DNA from: Clostridia bacterium
GTDB taxonomy: Bacteria > Bacillota > Clostridia > Oscillospirales > Acutalibacteraceae
Assembly: GCA_017435385.1 (NCBI GenBank)
Contig: JAFSFB010000012.1
Span: forward strand, 124,001-188,000
DNA length: 64,000 nucleotides
Reading direction: 5' to 3'
Every line of letters starts with the position of its first letter. Position 1 is the stretch's first letter. Shown in pieces: positions 31,274 through 41,000 of the stretch. The translations under genes and the position numbers were made by a program. Below the pieces are notes generated by a model. That model ran no database searches and was not told the origin of the DNA. It saw only the letters and a program-made list of their open reading frames with translations.

Positions 31274-32455
31274 TCACTCCGAAATCTTGATTTTTGCAAC
31301 CGTAATTTTATAGGTTGATTCATAACACGGAGGATTGTTGATGTAGTAAAGCGTTGTTCCGTCCTCCGAGAAAAAGAGCGACGGACTGTAACCGCATTTT
31401 ACAAAAGGTTCGCCGGTCTGATACGGAATGGGATTATCAATCGGCGCAAAGGTTTTGCCGTAATCGAAGCTGATGAACATATCTGCGCCCGTATCGCTTT
31501 CGCCTCTGACGGAGTGTTTGCCTGTAACAATAAGTGTTCCGCATTTGCCGCCGACGGGTGACCACGCAACATAAGGTGATGAACCGAAAGTTTTACCTGC
31601 GGCAGAAACAATCTTTCCGTAATCCGAAACGTCGCCCCAATTATCAAGAGAAGTCGTTCTCTTGCAATAAATCGGATTCATAAAAATACCGACCATCTCA
31701 TAAACCATTAAATATTCGCCGTTGCCCATCTTGGTAATTGAAACCATACCGGGTCTGAGTGAAGAATCGGAGCAGGCAACGCACTCAAACTTTTCGCTCC
31801 AGTTGACAAGGTCGGTTGTGTATTTATAAACAAGCTTCTGCGAATGCTCGGGGTCGGAATCGTCTGAATAGAAACAGAAAAGTCTGCCCGTTTCTTCCTC
31901 GTAGATTAAATACGGCTCCCATACGCCCCATTCAATTCCGCCTGCTTTGTCAACATTGCAGAAAGCGTTGAACGATTTACCCGCATCGTTGCTCGAATAA
32001 AGAGTAATCGTGCTGTCGGTTACCCCTTCGCCGTATATTGACGTTGCGGCAAGAATGATTGTGCCCTTTTCAAAATCGCCGATATCTGCAGGCAACTCAT
32101 AAAGGAACGGCATCCACTCATTCCAATAACCTTCGTTCAGATTATCTCTTACCGTGCAGACACATTGCCATGTTTCGGCATCGTCATTGCTTTCATATAT
32201 GGGATAAGTGTCGCCCCACTTCTCAAAGGTTGCGAGCAACTTGCCGTTATCAGCTTCGTTCTTCTGATGGCGAAGTTTTATGATTGAGGGATATTCAACC
32301 ACGTTTGCGTTGTTATCCGCAGGAACGTATATATCGCTCACAGACTCAACCTCAAACTCAATCGGCAGATGCTTATATTCAAAATTCAGACCGGCACCCG
32401 GAAACAGCGTTCCGAAAACCGTCAGCAATGCAAGCAAAAAACGAAAAAGAACCAT
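31274..32455 (-). CDS. Secreted Asp-box beta-propeller glycosidase (GH93/sialidase-like)
   Basis: 393 residues. A hydrophobic N-terminus (MVLFRFLLALLTVFGTLFPG) acts as signal or anchor. The rest is a BNR/Asp-box propeller: repeats such as ESNDDAETW, SSNDAGKSF and SFDYGKTF recur near residues 80, 160 and 328. The central SLRPGMVSITKMGNGEYLMVYEMVG recalls the RPGM...NGxYxMxYE core of exo-alpha-L-arabinanases (GH93) more than classical sialidases, because the sialidase Arg triad with an F/YRIP motif is missing. Predicted role: exo-cleavage of arabinan or a related glycan at the cell surface. It is divergent from the gene at 32618. The GH93 call is from pattern memory, so the substrate is uncertain. 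Confidence 0.72.
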   Translation of the reverse strand: MVLFRFLLALLTVFGTLFPGAGLNFEYKHLPIEFEVESVSDIYVPADNNANVVEYPSIIKLRHQKNEADNGKLLATFEKWGDTYPIYESNDDAETWQCVCTVRDNLNEGYWNEWMPFLYELPADIGDFEKGTIILAATSIYGEGVTDSTITLYSSNDAGKSFNAFCNVDKAGGIEWGVWEPYLIYEEETGRLFCFYSDDSDPEHSQKLVYKYTTDLVNWSEKFECVACSDSSLRPGMVSITKMGNGEYLMVYEMVGIFMNPIYCKRTTSLDNWGDVSDYGKIVSAAGKTFGSSPYVAWSPVGGKCGTLIVTGKHSVRGESDTGADMFISFDYGKTFAPIDNPIPYQTGEPFVKCGYSPSLFFSEDGTTLYYINNPPCYESTYKITVAKIKISE

Positions 32456-32488
32456 TTTATCAGCCCCATCATTGAATTATATAAATAC

Positions 32489-32516
32489 ATTATATCACAA
32501 TGCTTTCTCTTTGCAA
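32489..32516 (-). promoter_or_regulatory. Promoter of the Asp-box propeller gene
   Basis: TTGCAA (32511-32516), a 16-base spacer and TATAAT (32489-32494) with extended TGTGA on the minus strand. Confidence 0.6.
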
Positions 32517-32547
32517 CTGATTTGTTTGAGCATACAGTAGCATTAAG

Positions 32548-32576
32548 TTGACAGCAAAAACTGCCCGTGATATGAT
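32548..32576 (+). promoter_or_regulatory. Promoter of the 32.6-kb gene cluster
   Basis: Consensus TTGACA (32548-32553), a 17-base spacer and TATGAT (32571-32576) with extended TGA. Spacer bases match the promoter at 24951-24979 at nearly every position. Confidence 0.8.
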
Positions 32577-32617
32577 ATATTTTGATTAGATAAACAAGCA
32601 TTTTCAGAAGTAATTAT

Positions 32618-32950
32618 ATGTCAATAACAATAAACATTTACTATTCAGGCACAAACGGAAATGCAAAAAAATTTGCAGAAGAAATGATTTCAAGCGGAAT
32701 TGTTGATGAAATTCGTGCCGAAGAATGTAACCTGAAATATGAATACTTTTTCCCTATGAACGACAGTGAAACCGTTCTTTTGATTGACAGTTGGGAAAAT
32801 CAGCAGGCACTCGACTTGCACCACGAGTCACCGATGATGCTGAAAATTATGAGTCTTCGAGAAAAATATAATTTAAGCATGAAGGTTGAACGGTATGTTA
32901 CCGATGAATCGGGTATACCTGATAAGGATAAAGAATTTATAAAAGAGTAA
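32618..32950 (+). CDS. Antibiotic-biosynthesis-monooxygenase (ABM) domain protein
   Basis: 110 residues, a single ferredoxin-like ABM/YgiN-type domain: SITINIYYSGTNGNAKKFAE, then LKYEYFFPMNDSETVLLIDSW with ENQQALDLHHESPMMLKI. Such small dimeric proteins act on quinones or serve as heme or peroxide-linked proteins, and many have no known substrate. It starts about 40 bases after the promoter at 32548 and heads a run of AT-rich plus-strand genes. No strong ribosome site is visible before the ATG. The last 20 residues are a charged tail. Confidence 0.78.
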   Translation: MSITINIYYSGTNGNAKKFAEEMISSGIVDEIRAEECNLKYEYFFPMNDSETVLLIDSWENQQALDLHHESPMMLKIMSLREKYNLSMKVERYVTDESGIPDKDKEFIKE

Positions 32951-33013
32951 AAAAGCTTACAAATCATCAACACAGCCATTGTGTTTCATAAATAAGAATT
33001 TATAGGTGAGATA

Positions 33014-33529
33014 ATGATTGTTTTGATTGCCGGAGCATCGCATACAGGCAAAACAGCACTTGCCCAACAACTGCTTGAAAAATATAAATATCCATACCTG
33101 TCCATTGACCACCTGAAGATGGGGTTAATCCGCAGCGGAAACACAAAACTCACACCGATAAGTGATGATAGCGATTTGACTTCATACCTGTGGTCGATTG
33201 TACGCGAAATAATAAAAACCGCTATTGAAAACAAGCAGAATTTAATTGTTGAAGGTTGCTATATCCCGTTCGATTGGCAAAAGAACTTTGACTCCGAACA
33301 CCTTGAAAACATCAAGTATTACTGCCTTGTGATGAGTGAAGATTATATCAGAAACAACTTTGCCGACATAAAGAAATATGCAAATGTCATTGAAAACCGT
33401 TTGGATGATGATTATTGCACTTTGGAAAGTGTATTGGAAGACAACGCAGAATTCTTAAAACTGGCAAAGATTCATAATGTGAATTATATTCTTATCAATG
33501 ATAAATATGAAATCAACATTAATTTATAA
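33014..33529 (+). CDS. Small P-loop kinase-like ATPase
   Basis: 171 residues. The start MIVLIAGASHTGKTALAQQLL is a Walker A P-loop (GxxxxGKT) of the kinase type. YPYLSIDHLKMGLIR with its Asp, and NLIVEGCYIPFDW, fill the positions of the second acidic motif in shikimate/adenylate-kinase-like or zeta-toxin-like proteins. No lid arginine cluster typical of shikimate kinase was seen. The substrate is unknown. GGTGAG lies 6 bases before ATG 33014. Its position among a membrane protein and an acetyltransferase gene gives no clear partner. Confidence 0.75.
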   Translation: MIVLIAGASHTGKTALAQQLLEKYKYPYLSIDHLKMGLIRSGNTKLTPISDDSDLTSYLWSIVREIIKTAIENKQNLIVEGCYIPFDWQKNFDSEHLENIKYYCLVMSEDYIRNNFADIKKYANVIENRLDDDYCTLESVLEDNAEFLKLAKIHNVNYILINDKYEININL

Positions 33530-33565
33530 CACAAAGCGAAAGAGAAAATAACAGGAGGAAAAACA

Positions 33566-34936
33566 ATGGTCAAAACAGCACAAAAAAATTTATGGCAAAA
33601 AATTCTGATTATTCTTGTCGGCGGACTTCTTCTCGGATTTTTGTGGCGTCTTCGCGGTTCACGGGGCTGGGGTTCGGAGGCAGGCGTGTTTAATGTCGGT
33701 TTTGTTTACCTGCTCTTTATCACAACCGTTATGGGTGAACGAAAAAAACTTGATTTAGGCTGGCTTTCATTAACCGCTATGTCCTTTATTCTGACCGTTC
33801 CGAGTTGGGGAACAATATTAACCCAGATAACGGGCGTTATCCGTGAAAGTGAAGTTGAGGGTGCAGATCATATTTTCAGATACATATCACCCGTGTCAGG
33901 TGCATTTATGATGTGTTGCGTCGGCTTTGGTGTTGCGGGGTTGTTCGGGGTGCTGCTCGGCAGAGGTTTCAGTTCACACCAATGGAAAATAAAAGATTTT
34001 ATAGTTGTTATCGGTGCATTTCTGATTTTTGATATTGTTTCAAAAGCCAGCATTTCACATTGGATTGTGCAGCTCATTCAGCCCGAAGCTGTTGACCTTT
34101 TTGAAGAAGGACTTAAAACAGCAGGCACAGAAGGCTCTGCATATAAAGTATTTATGCAGCACTTTGCGGATATTTCCTGGAGCAAAAAGATTATAGGCGG
34201 CAGAAATTATTTCTCTGAAATTCAGGCTGTTTCTTCCGCAATCAGAGCTTTGGGTGCAATACTTGCCGCAAGATTTATTGTTAAAGATAAAGTTGCCTCA
34301 AAAGTGGGTGCTCTTGTTTGCGGAGCATTCGGTTTTTCAATAACGGTTTCCGATTTGTTTTTCTGGTTTACAAAAGGCGGTTACCGTCAGCTCGGAATAC
34401 AATACGAGGGAGATTTTATATATGCGTGGTCCTGCTGGGAATATTTCACGGGATTTATTGCAGGTGTTATAATCTCCGCCGTTCTGTTGTCTTTGAAGCA
34501 AAACGAAGATGTTGCCGAAATTGCGTTTTCAAAAATTCCAGAAAAACCGAAGAAAGTTCTTATATTTATCGCAGGCTTTATCGGCACAATCGGTGTAAAC
34601 CTTGTCCGCCCCATCGCAAGGCGTTTCGACAGTTCGGATACAGTTCAGATTATTGCAACATCTGCAGCGGTTATTTTAACCGCAATTCTCATTGTGTTGC
34701 TTGTTAAAAAAGGCGGCATCAACGCAGAGAAGATGGGTATGGAATGGCTTGCAAGGATTTTGCTGCCGATATTTACAATGTTTATGTTGTTATCGTATTT
34801 CTTTGTTGCTTCTGCGGAACACAGGGCAATAGTTGAAATCAACACCTTACACAATATTCTCGTTGTTGTTTCGGCTTTGTCGGTGCTCGTGTATTCTTTT
34901 ATGTTATTTAAGAAGCGGAATGACAATAATGTTTGA
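33566..34936 (+). CDS. Polytopic membrane protein, unknown family
   Basis: 456 residues with about ten to twelve hydrophobic helices, for example IILVGGLLLGFLWRLRGSRG, GAFMMCCVGFGVAGLFGVLL, DFIVVIGAFLIFDIVS, VGALVCGAFGFSITVSDLFF, FTGFIAGVIISAVLLS, IATSAAVILTAILIVLLV and HNILVVVSALSVLVYSFMLF. The first loop has a conserved-looking RLRGSRGWGSEAG. No transporter signature was recognised. AGGAGG precedes ATG 33566. It overlaps, by a few bases, the 5' leader of the acetyltransferase gene, suggesting co-transcription. A substrate cannot be proposed. Confidence 0.8.
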   Translation: MVKTAQKNLWQKILIILVGGLLLGFLWRLRGSRGWGSEAGVFNVGFVYLLFITTVMGERKKLDLGWLSLTAMSFILTVPSWGTILTQITGVIRESEVEGADHIFRYISPVSGAFMMCCVGFGVAGLFGVLLGRGFSSHQWKIKDFIVVIGAFLIFDIVSKASISHWIVQLIQPEAVDLFEEGLKTAGTEGSAYKVFMQHFADISWSKKIIGGRNYFSEIQAVSSAIRALGAILAARFIVKDKVASKVGALVCGAFGFSITVSDLFFWFTKGGYRQLGIQYEGDFIYAWSCWEYFTGFIAGVIISAVLLSLKQNEDVAEIAFSKIPEKPKKVLIFIAGFIGTIGVNLVRPIARRFDSSDTVQIIATSAAVILTAILIVLLVKKGGINAEKMGMEWLARILLPIFTMFMLLSYFFVASAEHRAIVEINTLHNILVVVSALSVLVYSFMLFKKRNDNNV

Positions 34937-35004
34937 ACATCACTGCACCGGAACAGATTACGGAATCGCTTCGTTCGTCAATAAGAATTTACGGAGATGT
35001 TTTT

Positions 35005-35646
35005 ATGAGAAAAGAAATCGATATAAATACTTGGGACAGAAAAGAGCATTTTGAGTTTTATTCAAAAATTGCAACACCGCATTACTGCGTCGCATTCAAT
35101 ATTGACATAACCAATCTGCTTGCATTTACAAGAAAAAACAAGATTTCGTTCTATTATTCGCTGATATATCTTTGCACTCAATCAATTAACGAAATTGACG
35201 AATTTCTGCTTGAAACAGAGGATAACAAAGTCTATAAAATCGACCGCCGAGTGCCTTGTTTCACAGATTTAAAAAAGGGTGCAACAAGTTTTCATATGGT
35301 GTCGCTTCCTTGTGACGGAGATATTATTGAATTTGCAACAAAAGCACGCAAGGAAAGCGAAAACAATCCTCTGTCTGTATATTCTCTCGGCGGATTAAGA
35401 GAATCGCAGATTGTCTTTTCGTGCATCCCTTGGGCGGATATCACTATGTGTTCAAACGAGCGTGATTACACCGACCCGAAACTCAAAGACGATACCGCAC
35501 CGATTCTCGTCTGGGGTAAATATACAGAGCAAAACGGCAAGTACATTATCAATATGACTCTTGATGTGAACCACCGTTTTATTGACGGTTATTTTGTCGG
35601 TCAGTTTGTGCAGAAGCTTGAAGAGAAAATATCGGAGCTTAATTGA
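35005..35646 (+). CDS. Chloramphenicol acetyltransferase family protein
   Basis: 213 residues from ATG 35005 (GGAG 8 bases upstream), the usual CatA length; a longer reading from 34933 has no ribosome site. CatA trimers move acetyl from acetyl-CoA to the 3-hydroxyl of chloramphenicol. The N-terminus (INTWDRKEHFEFY, then PHYCVAFNIDITNLLAF) and the catalytic motif VNHRFIDGYFVGQF (HxxxDG, catalytic His) are those of the family. FHMVSLPCDGDIIEFATKA and VFSCIPWADIT also fit. Whether it confers resistance or acts on another acceptor cannot be told, because environmental members diverge in the substrate pocket. The low-GC run suggests acquisition. Confidence 0.88.
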   Translation: MRKEIDINTWDRKEHFEFYSKIATPHYCVAFNIDITNLLAFTRKNKISFYYSLIYLCTQSINEIDEFLLETEDNKVYKIDRRVPCFTDLKKGATSFHMVSLPCDGDIIEFATKARKESENNPLSVYSLGGLRESQIVFSCIPWADITMCSNERDYTDPKLKDDTAPILVWGKYTEQNGKYIINMTLDVNHRFIDGYFVGQFVQKLEEKISELN

Positions 35647-35727
35647 GTTTGATAAATCAGAATTTGCTGATGAGAAATCAATTTTTGCCGTAATATCATT
35701 TCTACTATCTTAACGAGGTGAGGATAT

Positions 35728-37641
35728 ATGCTTGTTCAAAAAATCATCAGTTTATTTTTAGTAATCGCCACTTTTTTTGGCTATGTTTTCAACTTTCAGA
35801 TGCCTCTGAAAGAAACGGATTACGAAATTTCAACTCAAGAGGTTGTGCGCGATATGGATAAATATGCAGGAATTCATTCGGAAATCAAGAATTGCGGCGG
35901 TGTGCCCACACTTTATATCAACGGCGAACCGCACGCTGCAGTTGCATATATGACTTATCTTGAAAAGTTCAATAAGTATGACGATTTTGCGGCTGCGGGC
36001 TATAAATTCTTTTCTGTGCCCGTTCTGTTTTCGGGGAGATGGATAAGCATTACAGACGGACTGACGCCATTCAAAAAAGGTATTTTTGATATAAAGGATG
36101 CTCCCGATTTTTCGCTGTTTGATGAGGCTGTCGAAAATATTCTTGAAGCCTGTCCCGATGCTTACATAATCCCGAGAGTCAATATCAGTTTGCCCGTCTG
36201 GTGGGAAGAAGAAAACCCCGATGAATTGAACATAAAAGACGGCATTCCTTGCAGAGAATCCTTCTATTCGCAGAAATGGCGTGACGATGCGTCGCAGTTT
36301 TTGCGTGAATTCACGCAGTATGCAAACTCCTGCAAATATGCCTCACATATTGTGGGTTATCAGATTGCAGGCGGACAAACGGAAGAATGGTTCCATTTTG
36401 ATATGAACGGCGGTTACGGCGAATGCGCAAAAGAAAGCTTCAAAGCATTTCTTGAAGAGTATTACCCCGAAATCGAGTACAAAGGTTTGCCCGATTTAAC
36501 CTTGCTCGATAAAAAGAAAAATTATTTCAACGACGAATACCTTTCACACTATATAGAATTTTCAAACTTCAAAATTGCAGAAGCCATTAGTCATTTTGCG
36601 CAGATTGTCAAAGAGGTAACGGGCAACAATGTTGTTGTAGGTACATTTTACGGCTACACGCTTGAAGTTACCAACCCTTTGCAAGGCAATCACGCACTCA
36701 ATTACATATTGAAAGATAAAAACATTGACTTTATCTGTTCACCGAATTCATATATCGGCACTCGTTCTCCTGATATGGACTGGACTGAAATGTACCCTGC
36801 TGATTCTGTTCGTCTGCACGGAAAGATGTGCTTTCAGGAATGCGATATAAGAACCCATCTGACTGTTCCTCTTTCTCAGAAAGACCCGTCAACCGACCCC
36901 AACGGACTTCTTTCCGCTCCCGTTTGGCAGCCGAGAGAATCAAAATATCAGGCTTTAAATGAAATCCGAAGATCGTTTGCACGCCAGCTTATAAAAGGCA
37001 ACGCTCTGTGGTGGTTTGATATGTGGGGCGGCTGGTATGCCGATGATGATATCATGAACGAAATGGCAACCTTCAAGAGTATCTATGAGCAAAGCTTAAC
37101 CGATGCCGACAGAAGCTCAAAAGCCGAGGTTGCGGTATTCGTTGACGAAAGTGCCTATAAATATCTCACAAACTGTTCTTTGCGAAACGTTTTCCACACT
37201 CAGCGAGAACAGCTCGGTCTTATGGGCACACCGTATGATATTTATGATGTTTATGATTTCAAAGCGGTTTATCAAAATTACAAAGCAGTTATTTTGTTAT
37301 CAAGTGCAAAGACAACTTATATGGAAAACGCCCGTAATCTTTGCAAAATGAATGACGTTCCCTATATTATGACCTCGCCTCTTAAAGAGAAATTCACGGT
37401 AACCGAGCTGAGAGCTTTCTGCAAAGCAAACGGAGTTCATATTTACTGCGAAACCGATGATATTATTTATGTTAATGAAAACTATATCTGCATTTATGCC
37501 GTAACAGACGGTGAAAAAACACTTAATATCGGCAAGGAAAGAAATATCAATGAGTTACTCGGCGGCACTTATCAAGGCACTGAAGACAGCTTTACGATTA
37601 AGATGCAAAAGGGCGAAACAAGGCTTTTCAGGCTTGACTGA
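35728..37641 (+). CDS. Secreted GH42-like clan-A glycoside hydrolase
   Basis: 637 residues with a hydrophobic N-terminus (KIISLFLVIATFFGYVFNF) serving as signal or anchor. The chain then runs as a TIM-barrel glycosidase: GVPTLYINGEPHAAVAYMTY, PRVNISLPVWWEEENP, HIVGYQIAGGQTEEWFHFD with a candidate acid/base Glu near 218-220, and GKMCFQECDIRTH with a candidate nucleophile Glu near 371. A Rossmann-like trimerisation-type domain follows (VAVFVDESAYKYL; YKAVILLSSAKTTY), then a small C-terminal beta domain. This is the layout of GH42 beta-galactosidases and relatives. GAGGTGAGG precedes ATG 35728. It is likely to act on galactosides or arabinosides outside the cell, matching the neighbouring hydrolases. 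Family is probable, substrate inferred. Confidence 0.75.
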   Translation: MLVQKIISLFLVIATFFGYVFNFQMPLKETDYEISTQEVVRDMDKYAGIHSEIKNCGGVPTLYINGEPHAAVAYMTYLEKFNKYDDFAAAGYKFFSVPVLFSGRWISITDGLTPFKKGIFDIKDAPDFSLFDEAVENILEACPDAYIIPRVNISLPVWWEEENPDELNIKDGIPCRESFYSQKWRDDASQFLREFTQYANSCKYASHIVGYQIAGGQTEEWFHFDMNGGYGECAKESFKAFLEEYYPEIEYKGLPDLTLLDKKKNYFNDEYLSHYIEFSNFKIAEAISHFAQIVKEVTGNNVVVGTFYGYTLEVTNPLQGNHALNYILKDKNIDFICSPNSYIGTRSPDMDWTEMYPADSVRLHGKMCFQECDIRTHLTVPLSQKDPSTDPNGLLSAPVWQPRESKYQALNEIRRSFARQLIKGNALWWFDMWGGWYADDDIMNEMATFKSIYEQSLTDADRSSKAEVAVFVDESAYKYLTNCSLRNVFHTQREQLGLMGTPYDIYDVYDFKAVYQNYKAVILLSSAKTTYMENARNLCKMNDVPYIMTSPLKEKFTVTELRAFCKANGVHIYCETDDIIYVNENYICIYAVTDGEKTLNIGKERNINELLGGTYQGTEDSFTIKMQKGETRLFRLD

Positions 37642-37669
37642 TGTATTAAGAGATTAACGGAGAATTGTT

Positions 37670-37873
37670 ATGATGTTCAAAAATCCCGATCTGTTAAAAA
37701 GCAGACTTGATGCAAAAACCGAAGAAACCGTTCTTGCTAATATGATGAAAGCTTACCCCAACAGAACAAGAATTATCACAACCCACAGACCAAGTATGCT
37801 GAAATACTGCACAAGGGTTTACCGTATTAACGAAAACGGAAACGTTGTTGAAGAGAATATAACAGGAAACTGA
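37670..37873 (+). pseudogene. Remnant of an ABC-transporter ATPase C-terminus
   Basis: 67 codons: MMFKNPDLLKSRLDAKTEET, then a run ending in IITTHRPSMLKYCTRVYRI. This matches the end of a Clostridia ABC ATPase, where FKNPDLL is normally followed by LLDEATSA before LDAKTEE. The Walker B block has been deleted and replaced by KSR, the upstream three quarters of the gene are missing, but the D-loop and the H-loop His (TTHRPS) remain. A ribosome site (GGAG) still precedes the ATG. It cannot hydrolyse ATP. It is most likely debris of an exporter that once lay here. Confidence 0.85.
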
Positions 37874-37880
37874 AAAAACA

Positions 37881-37918
37881 AAGGCTGAATCACGATTGAA
37901 TCGGATTTGGCCTTTTTA
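37881..37918 (+). terminator. Terminator before the giant GH2 gene
   Basis: An imperfect stem, AAGGCTGAATC with GATTTGGCCTT, is followed by TTTTATATT directly after the ABC remnant. Confidence 0.7.
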
Positions 37919-37961
37919 TATTAAATAATTAAGAAAAATTAAGAATGTTTTTAAACACGTA

Positions 37962-37990
37962 TTGTTTTTTATATGAAACTGTGATATTCT
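37962..37990 (+). promoter_or_regulatory. Promoter of the giant GH2 gene and peptide cassette
   Basis: TTGTTT (37962-37967), a 17-base spacer ending TGTGA and TATTCT (37985-37990); the extended -10 compensates for a weak -35. The leader is about 60 bases. Confidence 0.6.
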
Positions 37991-38054
37991 AAAATAGAGT
38001 ATATATTGTCGGATATGTATAAATTTATAGATTTTTTAAAGGAGAGTGGACCTT

Positions 38055-41000
38055 ATGAACAAGAGGACATTCAAAAAGTGCGTAGTCAAAGCTGTTTCGG
38101 TTATGACGGCTCTTCTGATTATGCTCTCATCTGTGGCGGTTCTTCCTTCAGCAATCAACACTGCCTTTGCTGCGGAAAGCGTATCTTATTCGGATCCCAG
38201 ACTTGAACTTGATTTCAATAATAACTGGAAGTTCCATCTCGGTGAAGAATCGGGAGCTTATGCAAAGGCATATGACGATTCTGCGTGGGAAACCGTTGAG
38301 TTGCCCCACGATTTCAGTATTATTCAGGAGTACACGACAACAGGTACCGATGCTGAAAGCGGAGGTCTTCCCGGAGGTATTGGTTGGTACCGCAAAATGT
38401 TTATTCTGCCAACCGAATACAAGGACAGGCGAATCATAATCAATTTTGACGGAGCTTATAACCACACAGAGGTTTATGTTAACGGAACACTTGTGGGTGA
38501 AAACCACTATGGTTACAACGCTTTTTCATTTGACATAACGGATTATGTTGACTGCAACGGCGTTTCGGTTAACTTTATTTGCGTCAGGGTTGAAAACAAG
38601 TTCCCTTCAAGCCGTTGGTATTCGGGCTCGGGTATTTACCGTGATGTCACAATGACAATCATAAACCCCGTTCATGTTGACCTTTACGGAACACATATTA
38701 CAACTCCAAACCTTGCATCTTCAAACGGTTCGGATGGTACTGTTAATGCGACTGTTACTCTTGCGAATGATGATGCAACAGCAAAGACTGCGACTGTTGC
38801 TGTAAAGATTATTGATGCTTCAGGTGTAGAGGTCGGAACTTCCGCAGAGACTGAAATTTCTGTTCCGGGTTCATCAAAAAGTGAAGTGACCTTGCAGCCC
38901 TCTCTTTCAACTCCTGCTCTTTGGTCGCCGAACACCCCTAATCTTTACACACTTTTAACAACAGTCACACAGAATGGTGTTGTTGTTGACGAGTATGAAA
39001 CAAGGTTTGGTTTTCGTTGGATTAACTGGGATGTGGAAAGAGGCTTCTATCTTAACGGCCAGGCTATGAAGCTTGAAGGTGTTTGTATGCATCATGACCA
39101 GGGTGCACTCGGTGCGGTTCAGGAATATGATGCTTTATACCGTCAGATGTCAATCATGAAAGATATGGGTGTAAACACTGTCAGAACAAGCCATAACTCC
39201 CCCTCCGAGACTCTTCTTGATATATGTGACGAACTCGGCATTATGGTTATGGATGAATTCTTCGACGGCTGGGACGGACCTAAAAACAACAACATATATG
39301 ACTTCAGCGAATATTTTGATACGGAAATTGAAGCCGATAACAATCTTATCGGTAAAGAAAACAATCAGCTTTGGTATGAATTTGTTATTAAGCAGACCGT
39401 TAAACGTGACCGTAACAGACCCTGTGTTATCATCTGGGATGTCGGTAATGAGATCAGCGAAACTTCAGGTACCGCTATTAATACAAGTAACTTCGGTACA
39501 ATTGCTCAGAATATGCGTACAATGCTTGATGCACTTGACGGCACAAGACTTATCTGCGACGGTAACAACAGAAGAAACATCACAAGCGGCTTCAACTATG
39601 AAGTTGAAAAATATATGAGCCTTATCGGCGGTAACTATGCTCCTGCAACGTGGGTAGGAATGCAGAGTGAAATCGCTTCTCATGCCGATGCGGTTACAGG
39701 GACTACAGGTAAGCCCTTTGTAATGACGGAAACAGCCTCTGCTCTTTCAACAAGAGGTAACTACTCACAGGTTAAGAATAATTCCGTTCTTCATATGACG
39801 GCAGATTCAAACAAGCATATCACCGCTTATGACTCCGCTTGCGTAAGCTGGGGCACAACCGCAGCGGGAACCTGGCACTACATAATCACAAACGACTGGG
39901 TATCGGGCGAGTATGTATGGACCGGATTTGATTATATTGGTGAGCCTACACCTTATAACAACGTTTCTTCAATGACTGCGGGCAATCCCAATTCTTCATA
40001 TTTCGGTATCGTTGATACCGCCGGATTTGAAAAAGATACATTCTATCTTTACAGAAGCTGGTGGAATGAAAACTCAGACACGCTTCACATTGTTCCCGGC
40101 ACTTGGGATGCATCAGAGCTTGATATTGACAGCAGCGGTATGGTTGACGTAGCTGTTTACAGCAATGCAGATAAGATTTCGCTTTTCCTTGACGGCAATG
40201 AAATCGGTTATGCAATTGCTGCTACAACAGAAACTGCTTCGGGTCATACTTATAAATCATGGACTGAAACCGCAACAAATTCTTCAGCCTGCAATACAAC
40301 GGAATTCTACACCGGTGACGGCAATTATCTTTATGCTCAGTTCCATGTAAAGCAGTCTGCAGGCAGCGTGCTTACAGCAAAGGCTTACAGACTTGAAAAC
40401 GGAAGTTATGTTGAAATTACCGATACCGTGGGTACAAACAAGGTTTCTGCAGTTTCCGCCACAAAAATCTTTGCTTCCCGGTGGGGTGATACTTCCAAGG
40501 CTCTCACTGCAGACGGCGACAGCTTTGCATATATAGAATTTGAGGCGCAGGATGCAAACGGCAACTTTGATGCGGATTATAACGGAACCCTTACCGTTAC
40601 AATCAACGGTGACGGCGCAACAATCGTTGGCGTTGATAACGGTAATCAGGCAACAACCAATAAATTCCAGCAGCCCTCTGTTCTTTCGTCAGACAGAAAA
40701 ACCGCAGAAATTCAGATGCTTAACGGTAAAGCTCTTGCAGTTATCCGCACAAACGAAAACGTCGGTGAAATTTCGATAACAACAACTGACAGCTCGAGAT
40801 ACAGTGTAAATGGTGTAACCGTAACATCTGCCGCAGAAACAGGCGCTGAGCTTTCGGACGAATTTGAAGAAATTGTTCAGCAGCCCGAAGACCTCGTTTA
40901 TGTTCCCACAATCTATGATGAATACGAAGCTCTCAAAAATAACATTGCAGGTCTTGACGGCGGAGAGGTTGATTACACATTCTATAACGCAAACCCCGAA

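Noticed and set aside
31274..32455. True sialidase (GH33)
   Set aside because: Asp boxes are present, but the F/YRIP motif and an obvious Arg triad are not; the RPGM...NGEYLMVYE core fits GH93-like proteins better.
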